From Lachnospiraceae bacterium (lineage in GTDB: Bacteria; Bacillota; Clostridia; Lachnospirales; Lachnospiraceae), in contig CAAEMZ010000033.1 in NCBI GenBank assembly GCA_900757195.1, positions 124,001-188,000 of the forward strand: 64,000 nucleotides of DNA, written 5' to 3'. Below are positions 22,644-30,990 of the stretch, one piece after another; position 1 is the stretch's first letter, and every line of letters starts with the position of its first letter. The notes under the pieces were generated by a model. The model worked only from the letters and a program-made list of their open reading frames with translations, did not search any database and had not been told where the DNA came from. The translations under genes and the position numbers were made by a program.

Positions 22644-23813
22644 ATGAACGTCAGTATTGATGTGGCATGGAAAAGCCTGAACAAGCATGATGAAGAGTTA
22701 TGCGGCGATAAGGTGGAAATCCTGAAAACAGAAGATTCAGATATTGTAATCCTGGCTGACGGCATGGGAAGCGGTGTGAAAGCCAATATTCTGGCAACGA
22801 TGGCGTCAAAAATACTCGGGACCATGTTTTTAAAGGGGGAACCGATAGAGGAAGCTGTGGAGACCCTTGCGAGTACCCTTCCGGTATGTAAGGTCCGGAA
22901 TGTATCCTATTCGACATTCAGTATTCTTCAGATTTTTCACAGCGGGGATGCTTATCTGGTGGAATTTGACAATCCGGGATGTATTTTCGTGCGAAATAAA
23001 CAGTTGGTAAAAATTCCTGAAAATATCCGGGAAATCAGCGGCCGTAAAATCCGGGAATACCGTTTCAGCGTTCAGCCGGACGACTGTTTTGTTCTTATGA
23101 GTGATGGAACGATTTATGCCGGCGTGGGCGAGCTGCTGAATTTTGGCTGGACCTGGGAAAGTATGGCCGAATATACCTTAAAATGTGTCAGGGAGACCAA
23201 ATCCGCCGCCCGGATTGCGGCGCTGCTCAGTCAGGCCTGTGACGATTTGTATCAGCAGCGGCCGGGAGATGATACAACGGTGGCCGTCACCCGGGTGATT
23301 GAACGGCAGATTGTCAATATTTTTACCGGTCCTCCGGAGAAAAAAGCGGACGATGAACGTCTGATGAGGGATTTCATGAGAATGGATGGTAAAAAGGTCG
23401 TATGCGGCGGAACAACCAGCCATATTGCGGCGGCCTGCCTGAAACGGGACATGACAAATAATGACGATGGGACCAAAGAGGTGCCTCCGACGTCAAATAT
23501 CCGGGGGCTGGATCTGGTAACGGAAGGTGTTCTGACCATGAGCTATGCCTACAAACTGCTGAAACGGTTTGATACGGGCGATATCGACGGTGATTTCTTC
23601 GAGGCGCTGGATGGCGGCAATGGCGGTGCAAGACTGGCCCGGCTGTTATTGGAAGAATGTACGGAACTGAACCTTTTTGTCGGAAAAGCGAATAATCAGG
23701 CGAATTATGACGAGAATCCGATGTTTGATATCAGCATCCGGAAAAATCTGGTCATTCAGTTAAAAGCGACGATGGAAAGTCTCGGAAAACAGGTAACGAT
23801 TCAATATTATTAA
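22644..23813 (+). CDS. SpoIIE/PP2C-type serine phosphatase with extra C-terminal domain
   Basis: The 389-residue protein has a PPM-type phosphatase domain in its first 215 residues: metal-binding ILADGMGSG (36-44), MSDG and GDDTTVAV. The C-terminal 170 residues form a second, uncharacterised domain containing KKVVCGGTTSHIAA and ending in YY. It lacks the membrane region of true sporulation SpoIIE. Lying just behind hydS, it is likely to convert the H2/redox signal into dephosphorylation of a protein target, opposing the GHKL kinases nearby. Confidence 0.88.
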   Translation: MNVSIDVAWKSLNKHDEELCGDKVEILKTEDSDIVILADGMGSGVKANILATMASKILGTMFLKGEPIEEAVETLASTLPVCKVRNVSYSTFSILQIFHSGDAYLVEFDNPGCIFVRNKQLVKIPENIREISGRKIREYRFSVQPDDCFVLMSDGTIYAGVGELLNFGWTWESMAEYTLKCVRETKSAARIAALLSQACDDLYQQRPGDDTTVAVTRVIERQIVNIFTGPPEKKADDERLMRDFMRMDGKKVVCGGTTSHIAAACLKRDMTNNDDGTKEVPPTSNIRGLDLVTEGVLTMSYAYKLLKRFDTGDIDGDFFEALDGGNGGARLARLLLEECTELNLFVGKANNQANYDENPMFDISIRKNLVIQLKATMESLGKQVTIQYY

Positions 23814-23834
23814 AAAGCGATTCAGGAGGGAATT

Positions 23835-24452
23835 ATGTTTTGCGTAAAATGCGGCTCGAAGTGTGAAGAATTTATGGAAGGAGAGAATCTCCGGCAAAAA
23901 TGTACTTCCTGCGGTTATATTCATTATAAAAATCCATACCCGTGTATTGCAGTGCTTATTGCCAATGACCGGGGAGAAATATTATTGGGAAAGCGTGGAA
24001 AAGATTCAATATATCCGGGACGGTGGTGTCTGCCCTGCGGATACATTGAATATGATGAAACGTATCTGGAAGCAGCTGTCCGGGAGGTTCAGGAAGAGGC
24101 TGGAATTACAGTAATGCCGGACGGGATTATTAATGTTGTTTCCAATCATTTCCCAAATGGTGTCCATTCGCTGGTGGTGGTCCTTCTTGGACATTACAGT
24201 GGTGACGATGTACTGACGCCCGGCGATGACATCGTGGATGCAGGGTGGTTTTCTATTGAAGATATGACGAAACTCCCGCCATTGGCTTTTTCCGCCGATA
24301 CATTTATTATTACAAAGTATAAAACCCAGGTGGAAAAATACGGAAAGATACCGACGCTGACCCTGGAGGGCAGCCGGTCGGCAGAAAACGGCCTGGACAT
24401 GGGCCCGGAAGGAGAAGCGAATGAAGAACAGCATAGCAGAGGAACTAATTGA
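23835..24452 (+). CDS. Nudix hydrolase with N-terminal zinc ribbon
   Basis: The 205-residue protein begins with a four-Cys zinc ribbon (CVKC and CTSCGY) like NudC/NADH pyrophosphatases. The Nudix box starts at GYIEYDETYLEAAVREVQEE, followed by AGI. It probably hydrolyses a nucleoside diphosphate derivative. The C-terminal tail beyond residue 175 is low in structure and overlaps the start of the M18 peptidase gene by 32 bp. Confidence 0.92.
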   Translation: MFCVKCGSKCEEFMEGENLRQKCTSCGYIHYKNPYPCIAVLIANDRGEILLGKRGKDSIYPGRWCLPCGYIEYDETYLEAAVREVQEEAGITVMPDGIINVVSNHFPNGVHSLVVVLLGHYSGDDVLTPGDDIVDAGWFSIEDMTKLPPLAFSADTFIITKYKTQVEKYGKIPTLTLEGSRSAENGLDMGPEGEANEEQHSRGTN

Positions 24453-25731
24453 ATTTATAAGTAAAAGCCCGACATGTTTTCATGTGACGGATAATATAAA
24501 AAAAATATTGGATGAGGCGGGATTTGTCCGGCTTCAGGAAAGCGGCGAATGGAATCTGGAGGCCGGAGGCAGGTATTATGTGACGCGAAATAATTCTTCC
24601 GTGATTGCCTTTTACATGCCGGAACATATTTCCGGATTTCATATTATGGCGAGCCACAGTGATTCACCGTGCTTTAAAATTAAGGAAAACCTGGAAATCG
24701 GCGTTGCAGAAAAGTATGTCAAACTGAACGTTGAAAAATACGGCGGAATGTTGATGTCCACCTGGTTTGACCGTCCGTTGTCCGTGGCAGGACGTCTGGT
24801 AACAGAAAATGAAGGAAAAATAACCACCCACCTGGTGAACATGGACCGGGACACCGTGATTATTCCGAATCTGGCGATCCATATGAACCGGAATATCAAT
24901 GAGGAAGGATATAAGTATAACGCCCAGAAGGATTTACTGCCCCTTTTCGGGGATGAAAAGGCAGAAGGAACTTTTATGACACGGATTGCCGAAGTGGCTG
25001 GTGTGGAAGAAGCGTCGATTGTCAGTCATGACCTGTTTCTTTATCCGAGAGTTCCGGGAAGCATCTGGGGACCGGATGACGCCTATATTTCTTCGGCAAG
25101 GCTGGATGACCTGGAATGTGTATTCAGTTCGATGAAGGGATTTCTTGCGCTGGAACACTGCAGCAATGTGCCGGTTCTGGCCGTTCTTGACAATGAAGAA
25201 GTGGGAAGTACGACGAAACAGGGGGCTGCTTCGGATTTTATGCGGATGATCGTCACACGCATCTGCTATGAATCCGGGCTGGACGCTAAAGATATAAATC
25301 GTCTTCTGGCGGGCAGTTTTATGGTATCCGCCGATAATGCCCACGCCGCCCATCCGAATTACATGGAAAAGGCGGATCCGGTAAACCGTCCGTATATGAA
25401 CGAAGGCATCGTTATTAAATATAACGCCAATCAGAAATATACGACCGATGGGATATCTGCGGCTCTTTTTAAACAGATCTGCAGGAAAGCCGGCGTGCCA
25501 TATCAGACATTTTTTAATCGTTCAGATGTTGCCGGCGGCTCCACGCTGGGAAATATCTCCAACACCCAGCTTTCTATGAATACGGTGGATATCGGTCTGG
25601 CCCAGCTTTCCATGCATTCGACCTATGAAACCGCCGGAACAAAAGATATTGAATACTTAGTCCGGGCATCAAGGGCCTTCTTTGAGGCCGGGATTCAGTG
25701 CGAGGAAGATGGGGGCTATACCATCAAGTGA
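24421..25731 (+). CDS. apeB: M18 family aminopeptidase
   Basis: The 436-residue protein is a two-zinc cytoplasmic aminopeptidase of the M18 family (aspartyl aminopeptidase/ApeB type). Metal and catalytic residues are visible in ASHSDSPCFKIK, VLDNEEVGS, SADNAHAAHPNY and the late LSMHSTYE. It trims acidic or other N-terminal residues from peptides. The start codon lies inside the Nudix gene (32-bp overlap), behind GGAAGGAG. A repeat cluster follows the stop codon. Confidence 0.94.
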   Translation: MKNSIAEELIEFISKSPTCFHVTDNIKKILDEAGFVRLQESGEWNLEAGGRYYVTRNNSSVIAFYMPEHISGFHIMASHSDSPCFKIKENLEIGVAEKYVKLNVEKYGGMLMSTWFDRPLSVAGRLVTENEGKITTHLVNMDRDTVIIPNLAIHMNRNINEEGYKYNAQKDLLPLFGDEKAEGTFMTRIAEVAGVEEASIVSHDLFLYPRVPGSIWGPDDAYISSARLDDLECVFSSMKGFLALEHCSNVPVLAVLDNEEVGSTTKQGAASDFMRMIVTRICYESGLDAKDINRLLAGSFMVSADNAHAAHPNYMEKADPVNRPYMNEGIVIKYNANQKYTTDGISAALFKQICRKAGVPYQTFFNRSDVAGGSTLGNISNTQLSMNTVDIGLAQLSMHSTYETAGTKDIEYLVRASRAFFEAGIQCEEDGGYTIK

Positions 25732-25750
25732 GAATAAATCGTATTTTTCC

Positions 25751-25951
25751 GGCATACCGCACCTTAATGCTTCGCATGGGCGCGCTCCGTCAGGCTCCGC
25801 GCGACAAGATATACCCACAGGGCATACCGTATGTTAATGCTTCGCATGGGCGCGCTTCGTCAGGCTTCGCGCGACAAGGTATACCCACAGGGCATACCGT
25901 ATGTTAATGCTTCGCATGGGCGCGCTCCGTCAGGCTTCGCGCGACAAGGTA
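25751..25951 (-). repeat. Dispersed 70-bp repeat, three tandem units (R2-R4)
   Basis: Units begin with GGCATACCG at 25751, 25821 and 25891, an exact 70-bp period with few differences; the last unit is incomplete. In reverse complement they match the 37521-37642 copies. On the minus strand the TTGACA-18-TATAAT signal has become TTAACA-18-TATAYC, which would read back across the M18 peptidase gene. Confidence 0.9.
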
Positions 25952-25967
25952 TTTATTTTGCTTTAAT

Positions 25968-26010
25968 GAAAAACCAGTTTTTGCAGCTTTCGGCAGAAAC
26001 TGGTTTTTGT
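25968..26010 (+). terminator. Intrinsic terminator
   Basis: AAAAACCAGTTT pairs with AAACTGGTTTTT around a GCAGCTTTCGGC-containing loop. A related hairpin closes the next gene at 26963-27020. Confidence 0.8.
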
Positions 26011-26042
26011 CAAATCGTGTCGAACGATTCTTTAAAAGTTAT

Positions 26043-26071
26043 TTGAATCATGAATCACCGTGAGGTATAAT
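26043..26071 (+). promoter_or_regulatory. Promoter of the heptad-repeat gene
   Basis: TTGAAT at 26043-26048, 17-bp spacer, TATAAT at 26066-26071. Confidence 0.7.
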
Positions 26072-26124
26072 AAAAGTATCCAATCACAGGAAGAAGGGAG
26101 GAAAGAAAAACGCAGGATACAGAA

Positions 26125-26961
26125 ATGTTACAAGTCATATTGACGACAGTGCTGAATGTGCAGACCGATGTCAAAGGGCTGCAGACGGAGATGAAGGAAG
26201 TCAGATCCGATATTAAAGGGCTGCAGACGGAGATGAAGGAAGTCAAGTCTGATGTCAAAGGATTGCAGACAGAGATGAAAGAAGTCAAGGCGGACATTCA
26301 GGTAATGAAATCCGATATCAAAGGATTGCAGACAGAGATGAAGGAAGTCAAGGCGGACATTCAGGTGATGAAATCCGATATCAAAGGATTGCAGACAGAG
26401 ATGAAAGAAGTCAAGGCGGACATTCAGGTGATGAAATCCGATATCAAAGGATTGCAGACAGAGATGAAAGAAGTCAGAACGGACATTCAGGTGATGAAAT
26501 CCGATATCAAAGATTTACAGTCTGAGACGGCAGAAATGCGAAAGGATATCAAAGAGCTTCAGGCAGAAAATAAAGAGATGCGGGCGGATATCCGAAACCT
26601 TCAGACAGAGAATAAAGAGATGAAGTCTGACATCAAACATATGAAATCCGATATACAGGATTTAAAATCTTCGGTTCAGGCCATCCAGTTGACTTTGGAT
26701 AATGAAGTTATTCACGGTATAAGGATTATTGCGGAAGCCCATGTAGATTTACATAGGAAATTGCATGAAGCACTGAAAATTACGAATGAAGAAGAATTGA
26801 TCGCAGTTCGGGTAACTCATTTAGAGAAAGAAGTGCGGGAAATTAATGAATGGATAGATAAGCACCGCCCAAAGCGGCAGCATGGGATAAGACAGACGTA
26901 TAAGCTGTCGAATGGCATAAACCATAATGAAAAACCGAATAAATCGGAGGTCCCACTTTAA
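26125..26961 (+). CDS. Long coiled-coil repeat protein, unknown function
   Basis: The 278-residue protein is mostly uninterrupted heptads: residues about 15-185 repeat 14- and 21-residue blocks of the type LQTEMKEVKADIQVMKSDIK, with hydrophobic residues at 4-3 spacing. A C-terminal region (190-250) is helical but not repetitive. No signal peptide or membrane helix is seen. The 63-bp DNA units are nearly identical. GGGAGG (26096-26101) sits 8 nt before an in-frame ACG at 26110, whereas ATG 26125 is 23 nt away, so the true start may be ACG (or a mutated ATG). Confidence 0.75.
   Translation: MLQVILTTVLNVQTDVKGLQTEMKEVRSDIKGLQTEMKEVKSDVKGLQTEMKEVKADIQVMKSDIKGLQTEMKEVKADIQVMKSDIKGLQTEMKEVKADIQVMKSDIKGLQTEMKEVRTDIQVMKSDIKDLQSETAEMRKDIKELQAENKEMRADIRNLQTENKEMKSDIKHMKSDIQDLKSSVQAIQLTLDNEVIHGIRIIAEAHVDLHRKLHEALKITNEEELIAVRVTHLEKEVREINEWIDKHRPKRQHGIRQTYKLSNGINHNEKPNKSEVPL
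26293..26520 (+). repeat. Tandem 63-bp coding repeats
   Basis: The block beginning GACATTCAGGT occurs at 26293, 26356, 26419 and 26482, a period of 63 bp (three heptads), with very few substitutions. Two 42-bp units of the same family precede it. Copy number can be expected to vary by slippage. Confidence 0.9.
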
Positions 26962-26962
26962 C

Positions 26963-27021
26963 AAAAAAACCAGTTTCCGACCGAAAGCCTCTTGCAGCTT
27001 TCGGCGGGAACTGGTTTTTTC
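26963..27021. terminator. Hairpin terminator between convergent genes
   Basis: AAAAAAACCAGTTTCC pairs with GGGAACTGGTTTTTT. The right arm and loop (GCAGCTTTCGGC) resemble the terminator at 25968-26010. Confidence 0.78.
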
Positions 27022-27026
27022 ATATC

Positions 27027-28400
27027 TTATGCAAAGAATTTTTGCCAGTATCCCATAATAAGGATAAAGACAACGATCAGAGGCAGGATATAACTGATAT
27101 AGAATCTTGCCCACTGTGGGAATTTCGGTCCCTGGCCGGCATCGGCTTCAGCGATAAAGTTTTTCCATCCCCATCCCCGTTTACTTGTACAGAAGAGAAG
27201 ATATAACAAACTTCCGAGAGGCAGCAGGTTGTTGGAAACAATAAAGTCTTCCAGATCCTGAATGGTGCTTCCGGCGCCGAGCGGCGCGATATTGCTAAGT
27301 ACATTAAAGCCGAGGACGCAAGGCATGGAGAGGACGATGATCAGAATACCGTTGACGATCACGGCCTTTTTACGGCTCCAGTTTCCAAGGTCGATGGAGA
27401 AGCTGATGATATTCTCGAATACGGCGATGATGGTTGACATGGCGGCAAAGGACATAAAGATAAAGAATAATGTACCAAACAGCCGTCCGCCGGCCATCTT
27501 ATTAAAAATATTCGGCAGAGTGACAAAAACAAGGCCTGGACCTTCGCCCGGATCTACGCCGAAGGCAAAACATGCCGGGAAGATGACAAGACCGGCCATC
27601 AGAGCGATCAGTGTATCCAGAAGGCAGATGTTGACGGATTCACCGAGAAGACGGTGTTCCTTACTGATATAACTTCCGAAAATAGCCATGGCGCCGATAC
27701 CGAGACTCAGCGTAAAGAAAGCCTGACCCATGGCGGCATAGACCGCTTCGCCAAGTCCGTTTTCAATCATTTTACCGAAGTCCGGGATCAGATAAAAACG
27801 GATACCTTCTGCAGCACCTTCCAAAGTGACGCTGCGTATACATAAAATAACAAGGATAATAAGAAGAAAGCTCATCATAATCTTGGTGATACGTTCCACG
27901 CCTTTCTGAAGACCGAGGCTGCAGATGCCGAAGCAGATGAAGACCATGATGAGCATCCAGATGGTCATCGCTTTCGGATCACCGAGCATGCCGCCGAAGG
28001 TGGCGCCAACCTGATCCGGTGTCTGGCCGGCAAATTCACCGCGGGCCATTTTATAAACATAGTAAAGCATCCAGCCGCCGACCGTCGTGTAAAACATCAT
28101 CAGCAGATAGTTGCCGGCGATGGCGAGATATCCGGTAATATGCCATTTCGTTCCGGCAGGTTCCAGAACATGGAAGCTTCTGGCTGCGGATTTCTGGCTG
28201 GCACGGCCGACGGAAAATTCCATAACCATAATCGGCAGTCCGAGAATGACCAGAAAGAGCAGGTAGATCAGCACAAAGGCAGCGCCGCCGTATTTACCGG
28301 TAATATATGGAAATCGCCATACATTTCCGAGACCAATGGCACATCCGGCTGAAATCAGAATAAATCCGAGTCTGGATGAGAAGTGTTCTCTTTTTTCCAC
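27027..28400 (-). CDS. Sodium:neurotransmitter symporter (SNF) family transporter
   Basis: The 457-residue membrane protein has about 11-12 helices of the LeuT-like SNF family. Its first helix carries the sodium/substrate site GCAIGLGNVWRFPYITGKYG (19-38), and PGEGPGLVFVTLP lies in the middle. Bacterial members (LeuT, TnaT, MhsT) take up amino acids with Na+. The substrate is not predictable here. It is monocistronic on the minus strand. Confidence 0.94.
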   Translation of the reverse strand: MEKREHFSSRLGFILISAGCAIGLGNVWRFPYITGKYGGAAFVLIYLLFLVILGLPIMVMEFSVGRASQKSAARSFHVLEPAGTKWHITGYLAIAGNYLLMMFYTTVGGWMLYYVYKMARGEFAGQTPDQVGATFGGMLGDPKAMTIWMLIMVFICFGICSLGLQKGVERITKIMMSFLLIILVILCIRSVTLEGAAEGIRFYLIPDFGKMIENGLGEAVYAAMGQAFFTLSLGIGAMAIFGSYISKEHRLLGESVNICLLDTLIALMAGLVIFPACFAFGVDPGEGPGLVFVTLPNIFNKMAGGRLFGTLFFIFMSFAAMSTIIAVFENIISFSIDLGNWSRKKAVIVNGILIIVLSMPCVLGFNVLSNIAPLGAGSTIQDLEDFIVSNNLLPLGSLLYLLFCTSKRGWGWKNFIAEADAGQGPKFPQWARFYISYILPLIVVFILIMGYWQKFFA

Positions 28401-28577
28401 AATAGTTCCCCCATTCTTAAATATTCCTACTTAGGATAACAAAAGGCGGGGCCGGGGTCAAGTGAATTGTAAAAAAACAGGGAAGTTATCGACAGGCAGA
28501 TGATTTCTTGCTATAATAAAAAATTGACATTGTAAATTACGATGCTTTATCTTATTTATATAGAAGGGATGATGAAA

Positions 28578-29978
28578 GTGGAAGGAATGACTGCAGCGGA
28601 AATAGCAGAAGCCGTTCATGGAAAACTTTTGGCTGGAAATCCGGAAACCGTGATTAAGCATATATGTATCGACAGCCGTGAGGCCGGAGAAGGAAGTCTG
28701 TTTGTGCCGATTATCGGTGAGAAGGTGGATGCCCACAAGTTTATTGCACAGGTACTGGATCAGGGGGCGGCCGGCGTCTTTATGTCTCATGGAGATGTGG
28801 CAGAACCGGATAAAGTACATATTCAGGTGAAGGATACGGTGAAGGCCCTCGGAGATCTGGGGGCATGGTACCGTCGGAAATTTACGATACCGATTGTAGG
28901 GATTACGGGAAGTGTCGGAAAAACATCAACAAAAGAGATGATAAGTGCAGCGCTGGAAACCGGCTTTCGGATTATGAAGACGGCGGGGAACCAGAACAGC
29001 CAGATCGGTGTGCCGCTGACTTTGTTTCGTCTGGAAAAGGGTCAGGAACTGGCTGTGGTCGAGATGGGAATCAGTGAATTCGGTGAGATGGAAAATCTTG
29101 TTCGTTTCGCTGAACCGGATGTGGCCGTTGTGACCAACATCGGTGAAGCACATATTGCTCAGTTTGGCCGGAAAGAAAATACATTAAAAGAAAAATTAAA
29201 AATTGCCATGAATTTTACAGAAAAGCAGAGAGTATTTCTGAATGGGGACGATCCGCTGCTCCGGAAGGCTGCTGCTGAACTTCACTGTCCGGTAACTCTT
29301 TTCGGTACGGATGAGGGCTGTGATTACCGGGCGGAGAATATCCGGATTGAAGATGGAAAAAACTGCTTTACGCTGATTTATCCTGAGGGCAGAGAAGAAG
29401 TTGTGATCCAGCAGCTCGGGCTTCATAATGTCCTGAACGCGCTGGTGGCGATTGCTGTGGCCAGACATTTTGGGATAGAACCGTCGGTATCCAGAGAGGG
29501 ACTGAGGGCGTATGAGGGTATTCCAATGCGCCAGCAGATCAATCATCTGAGCCGGGGGATCAAAGTGATCGACGATACCTATAATGCAAGTCCGGCCTCC
29601 GTAAAGTCCGGTGTGGATGTTCTGATGCAGCTTGATAATCCGGGAAGAAAGATCGCGGTTCTCGGAGATATTCTGGAGCTCGGCGATATCTCCCGGCAGT
29701 GTCATTATGATACGGGAACCGCCATTGCCGGAGAAAAGCTTCAGATCGTCGTCACCGTCGGACAGGAGATGAAGGCGCTTGCCAAAGCGATTATTGATGC
29801 CGGCGCGGGAATTGCCGTCTGCAGCTTTGACACAAACCGTGAGGCTGTCGACTGGCTTCTGGCCAATGTTTCTGACGGGGATGCCATTCTTGTGAAAGGT
29901 TCCCGGGGAATGCATGAAGAAGAAGTTGTCAAAGCACTGCGGGAAACCTTTGCATCCGCAGGGCATACCGCATGTTAA
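28578..29978 (+). CDS. murF: UDP-MurNAc-tripeptide:D-alanyl-D-alanine ligase
   Basis: This ATP-dependent ligase adds D-Ala-D-Ala to the UDP-MurNAc tripeptide in peptidoglycan synthesis. It has the Mur ligase domains: DSREAGEGSLFVPIIGEKVDAH at the N-terminus, P-loop GITGSVGKTSTKEM, NIGEAHIAQFG and the C-terminal DDTYNASPASV. The start is uncertain: GTG 28578 has AGAAGGG 9 nt upstream; ATGs at 28542, 28569 and 28572 are alternatives. The last residues (AGHTAC) are encoded by a fragment of the dispersed repeat (29957-29980). Confidence 0.95.
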   Translation: MEGMTAAEIAEAVHGKLLAGNPETVIKHICIDSREAGEGSLFVPIIGEKVDAHKFIAQVLDQGAAGVFMSHGDVAEPDKVHIQVKDTVKALGDLGAWYRRKFTIPIVGITGSVGKTSTKEMISAALETGFRIMKTAGNQNSQIGVPLTLFRLEKGQELAVVEMGISEFGEMENLVRFAEPDVAVVTNIGEAHIAQFGRKENTLKEKLKIAMNFTEKQRVFLNGDDPLLRKAAAELHCPVTLFGTDEGCDYRAENIRIEDGKNCFTLIYPEGREEVVIQQLGLHNVLNALVAIAVARHFGIEPSVSREGLRAYEGIPMRQQINHLSRGIKVIDDTYNASPASVKSGVDVLMQLDNPGRKIAVLGDILELGDISRQCHYDTGTAIAGEKLQIVVTVGQEMKALAKAIIDAGAGIAVCSFDTNREAVDWLLANVSDGDAILVKGSRGMHEEEVVKALRETFASAGHTAC

Positions 29979-29980
29979 TG
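29957..29980 (-). repeat. Partial copy of the dispersed repeat fused to the murF 3' end
   Basis: The stretch GCAGGGCATACCGCATGTTA and the next bases match the unit boundary seen at 25818-25839 with two differences. It supplies the final codons and stop of murF. Confidence 0.7.
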
Positions 29981-29988
29981 GTTAAATA

Positions 29989-30006
29989 TTGTTAATGGAT
30001 AAACTA
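29989..30006 (+). promoter_or_regulatory. Rex-like operator upstream of nfnA
   Basis: TTGTTAA-TGGA-TAAACTA fits the Rex consensus TTGTTAA-N4-TTAACAA perfectly in the left half and at 5 of 7 in the right half. It lies 3 bp before the -35 box. Confidence 0.4.
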
Positions 30007-30009
30007 ATC

Positions 30010-30038
30010 TTGCATTTTTTGAAAAATAGATGTATAAT
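30010..30038 (+). promoter_or_regulatory. Promoter of nfnAB
   Basis: TTGCAT at 30010-30015, 17-bp spacer, TATAAT at 30033-30038. Confidence 0.7.
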
Positions 30039-30099
30039 CAGCAAACAAAACGATGCTTTAGTTGAGTAAAGAACCAAAGGCTTTCCAGGAGGGAAATTT

Positions 30100-30990
30100 A
30101 TGTTTAAAATACGTGAGGCCAGAAAACTGGCAGAAAAAATCTTCTTTATGGAAGTTGAGGCTCCGAGAGTAGCCAAGGCTTGCCAGCCGGGAGAATTTAT
30201 TATTGTGAGAGTTGACGAAAAAGGTGAACGGATTCCGCTGACAATTTGTGATTATAATAGAGAAGAAGGAACCATTTGCATTGTATTCCAGACGGTAGGA
30301 TATTCGACAGAACGTATGGCCGCACTGAAAGCCGGAGACAGTTTTGCAGATGTGACAGGACCTCTTGGTAATCCTTCCGAGTTTGTCCATGAAGATCTGG
30401 AAACACTCCAGTCAAAGAAACTTCTTTTTATTGCCGGCGGTGTTGGAACGGCTCCGGTCTATCCTCAGGTGAAATGGCTTCATGAACACGGTGTGGAAGT
30501 CGATGTCATTGTCGGTGCAAAAACAAAGGATTTACTGATTTTGACAAAAGAGATGGCGGAAGTGTCCGACTATCTTTATGTAGCTACGGATGACGGTTCC
30601 TATGGATTTAAAGGACTGGTTACCGAAGTCCTTGAAGATCTGGTGGTGAATCAGCATAAGCAGTATGACCACTGTGTCGTGATCGGACCGATGATTATGA
30701 TGAAATTTGCCTGTATGATGACGAAACGCCTGGAGATTCCGACGACAGTCAGCCTGAACCCGATTATGGTAGATGGCACGGGAATGTGCGGCGCATGCCG
30801 TGTGACTGTGGGCGGCGAAGTGAAATTTGCCTGTGTGGACGGACCGGAATTTGACGGACATCTGGTAGATTTTGATCAGGCGATGCAGCGTCAGCAGATG
30901 TATAAAACAGAAGAAGGCCGTCAGCTTTTGAAAGAAGCTGAAGGGGATACCCATCATGGCGGCTGTGGACATTGCGGAGGTGAAGAATAA
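30100..30990 (+). CDS. nfnA: NADH-dependent ferredoxin:NADP+ oxidoreductase, subunit A
   Basis: The 296-residue subunit has a ferredoxin-reductase-like FAD domain (RIPLTICDY, near 45-53), an NAD-binding domain (FIAGGVGTAPVYPQ) and a C-terminal [2Fe-2S] site (MVDGTGMCGACRVTVGG, then a distant Cys). With NfnB it couples NADH and reduced ferredoxin to NADPH formation by flavin-based bifurcation. The last A of its stop overlaps the nfnB start (TAATG). The very C-terminus is His/Cys/Gly-rich (HHGGCGHCGG), perhaps an extra metal site. Confidence 0.93.
   Translation: MFKIREARKLAEKIFFMEVEAPRVAKACQPGEFIIVRVDEKGERIPLTICDYNREEGTICIVFQTVGYSTERMAALKAGDSFADVTGPLGNPSEFVHEDLETLQSKKLLFIAGGVGTAPVYPQVKWLHEHGVEVDVIVGAKTKDLLILTKEMAEVSDYLYVATDDGSYGFKGLVTEVLEDLVVNQHKQYDHCVVIGPMIMMKFACMMTKRLEIPTTVSLNPIMVDGTGMCGACRVTVGGEVKFACVDGPEFDGHLVDFDQAMQRQQMYKTEEGRQLLKEAEGDTHHGGCGHCGGEE

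Larger units (their letters stand above)
25732..26109. other. Repeat-bearing intergenic region
   Basis: About 380 bp without a credible gene. It contains three 70-bp tandem units of the dispersed repeat (25751-25951), a hairpin terminator (25968-26008) and the promoter of the heptad-repeat gene (26043-26071). Small frames across the units are repeat artefacts. Confidence 0.75.

Noticed and set aside
25751..25951. CRISPR-like array
   Set aside because: Units are contiguous 70-bp tandem copies without unique spacers, and no cas gene is present.
25698..26046. Small frames across the 70-bp repeats (also 37074-37622 minus)
   Set aside because: The similar peptides at both loci arise from the repeat itself. 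The 70-bp period is not a multiple of three, and there is no ribosome site.
26293..26520. CRISPR or minisatellite outside genes
   Set aside because: The 63-bp units are in frame and encode exact heptads of a coiled coil.
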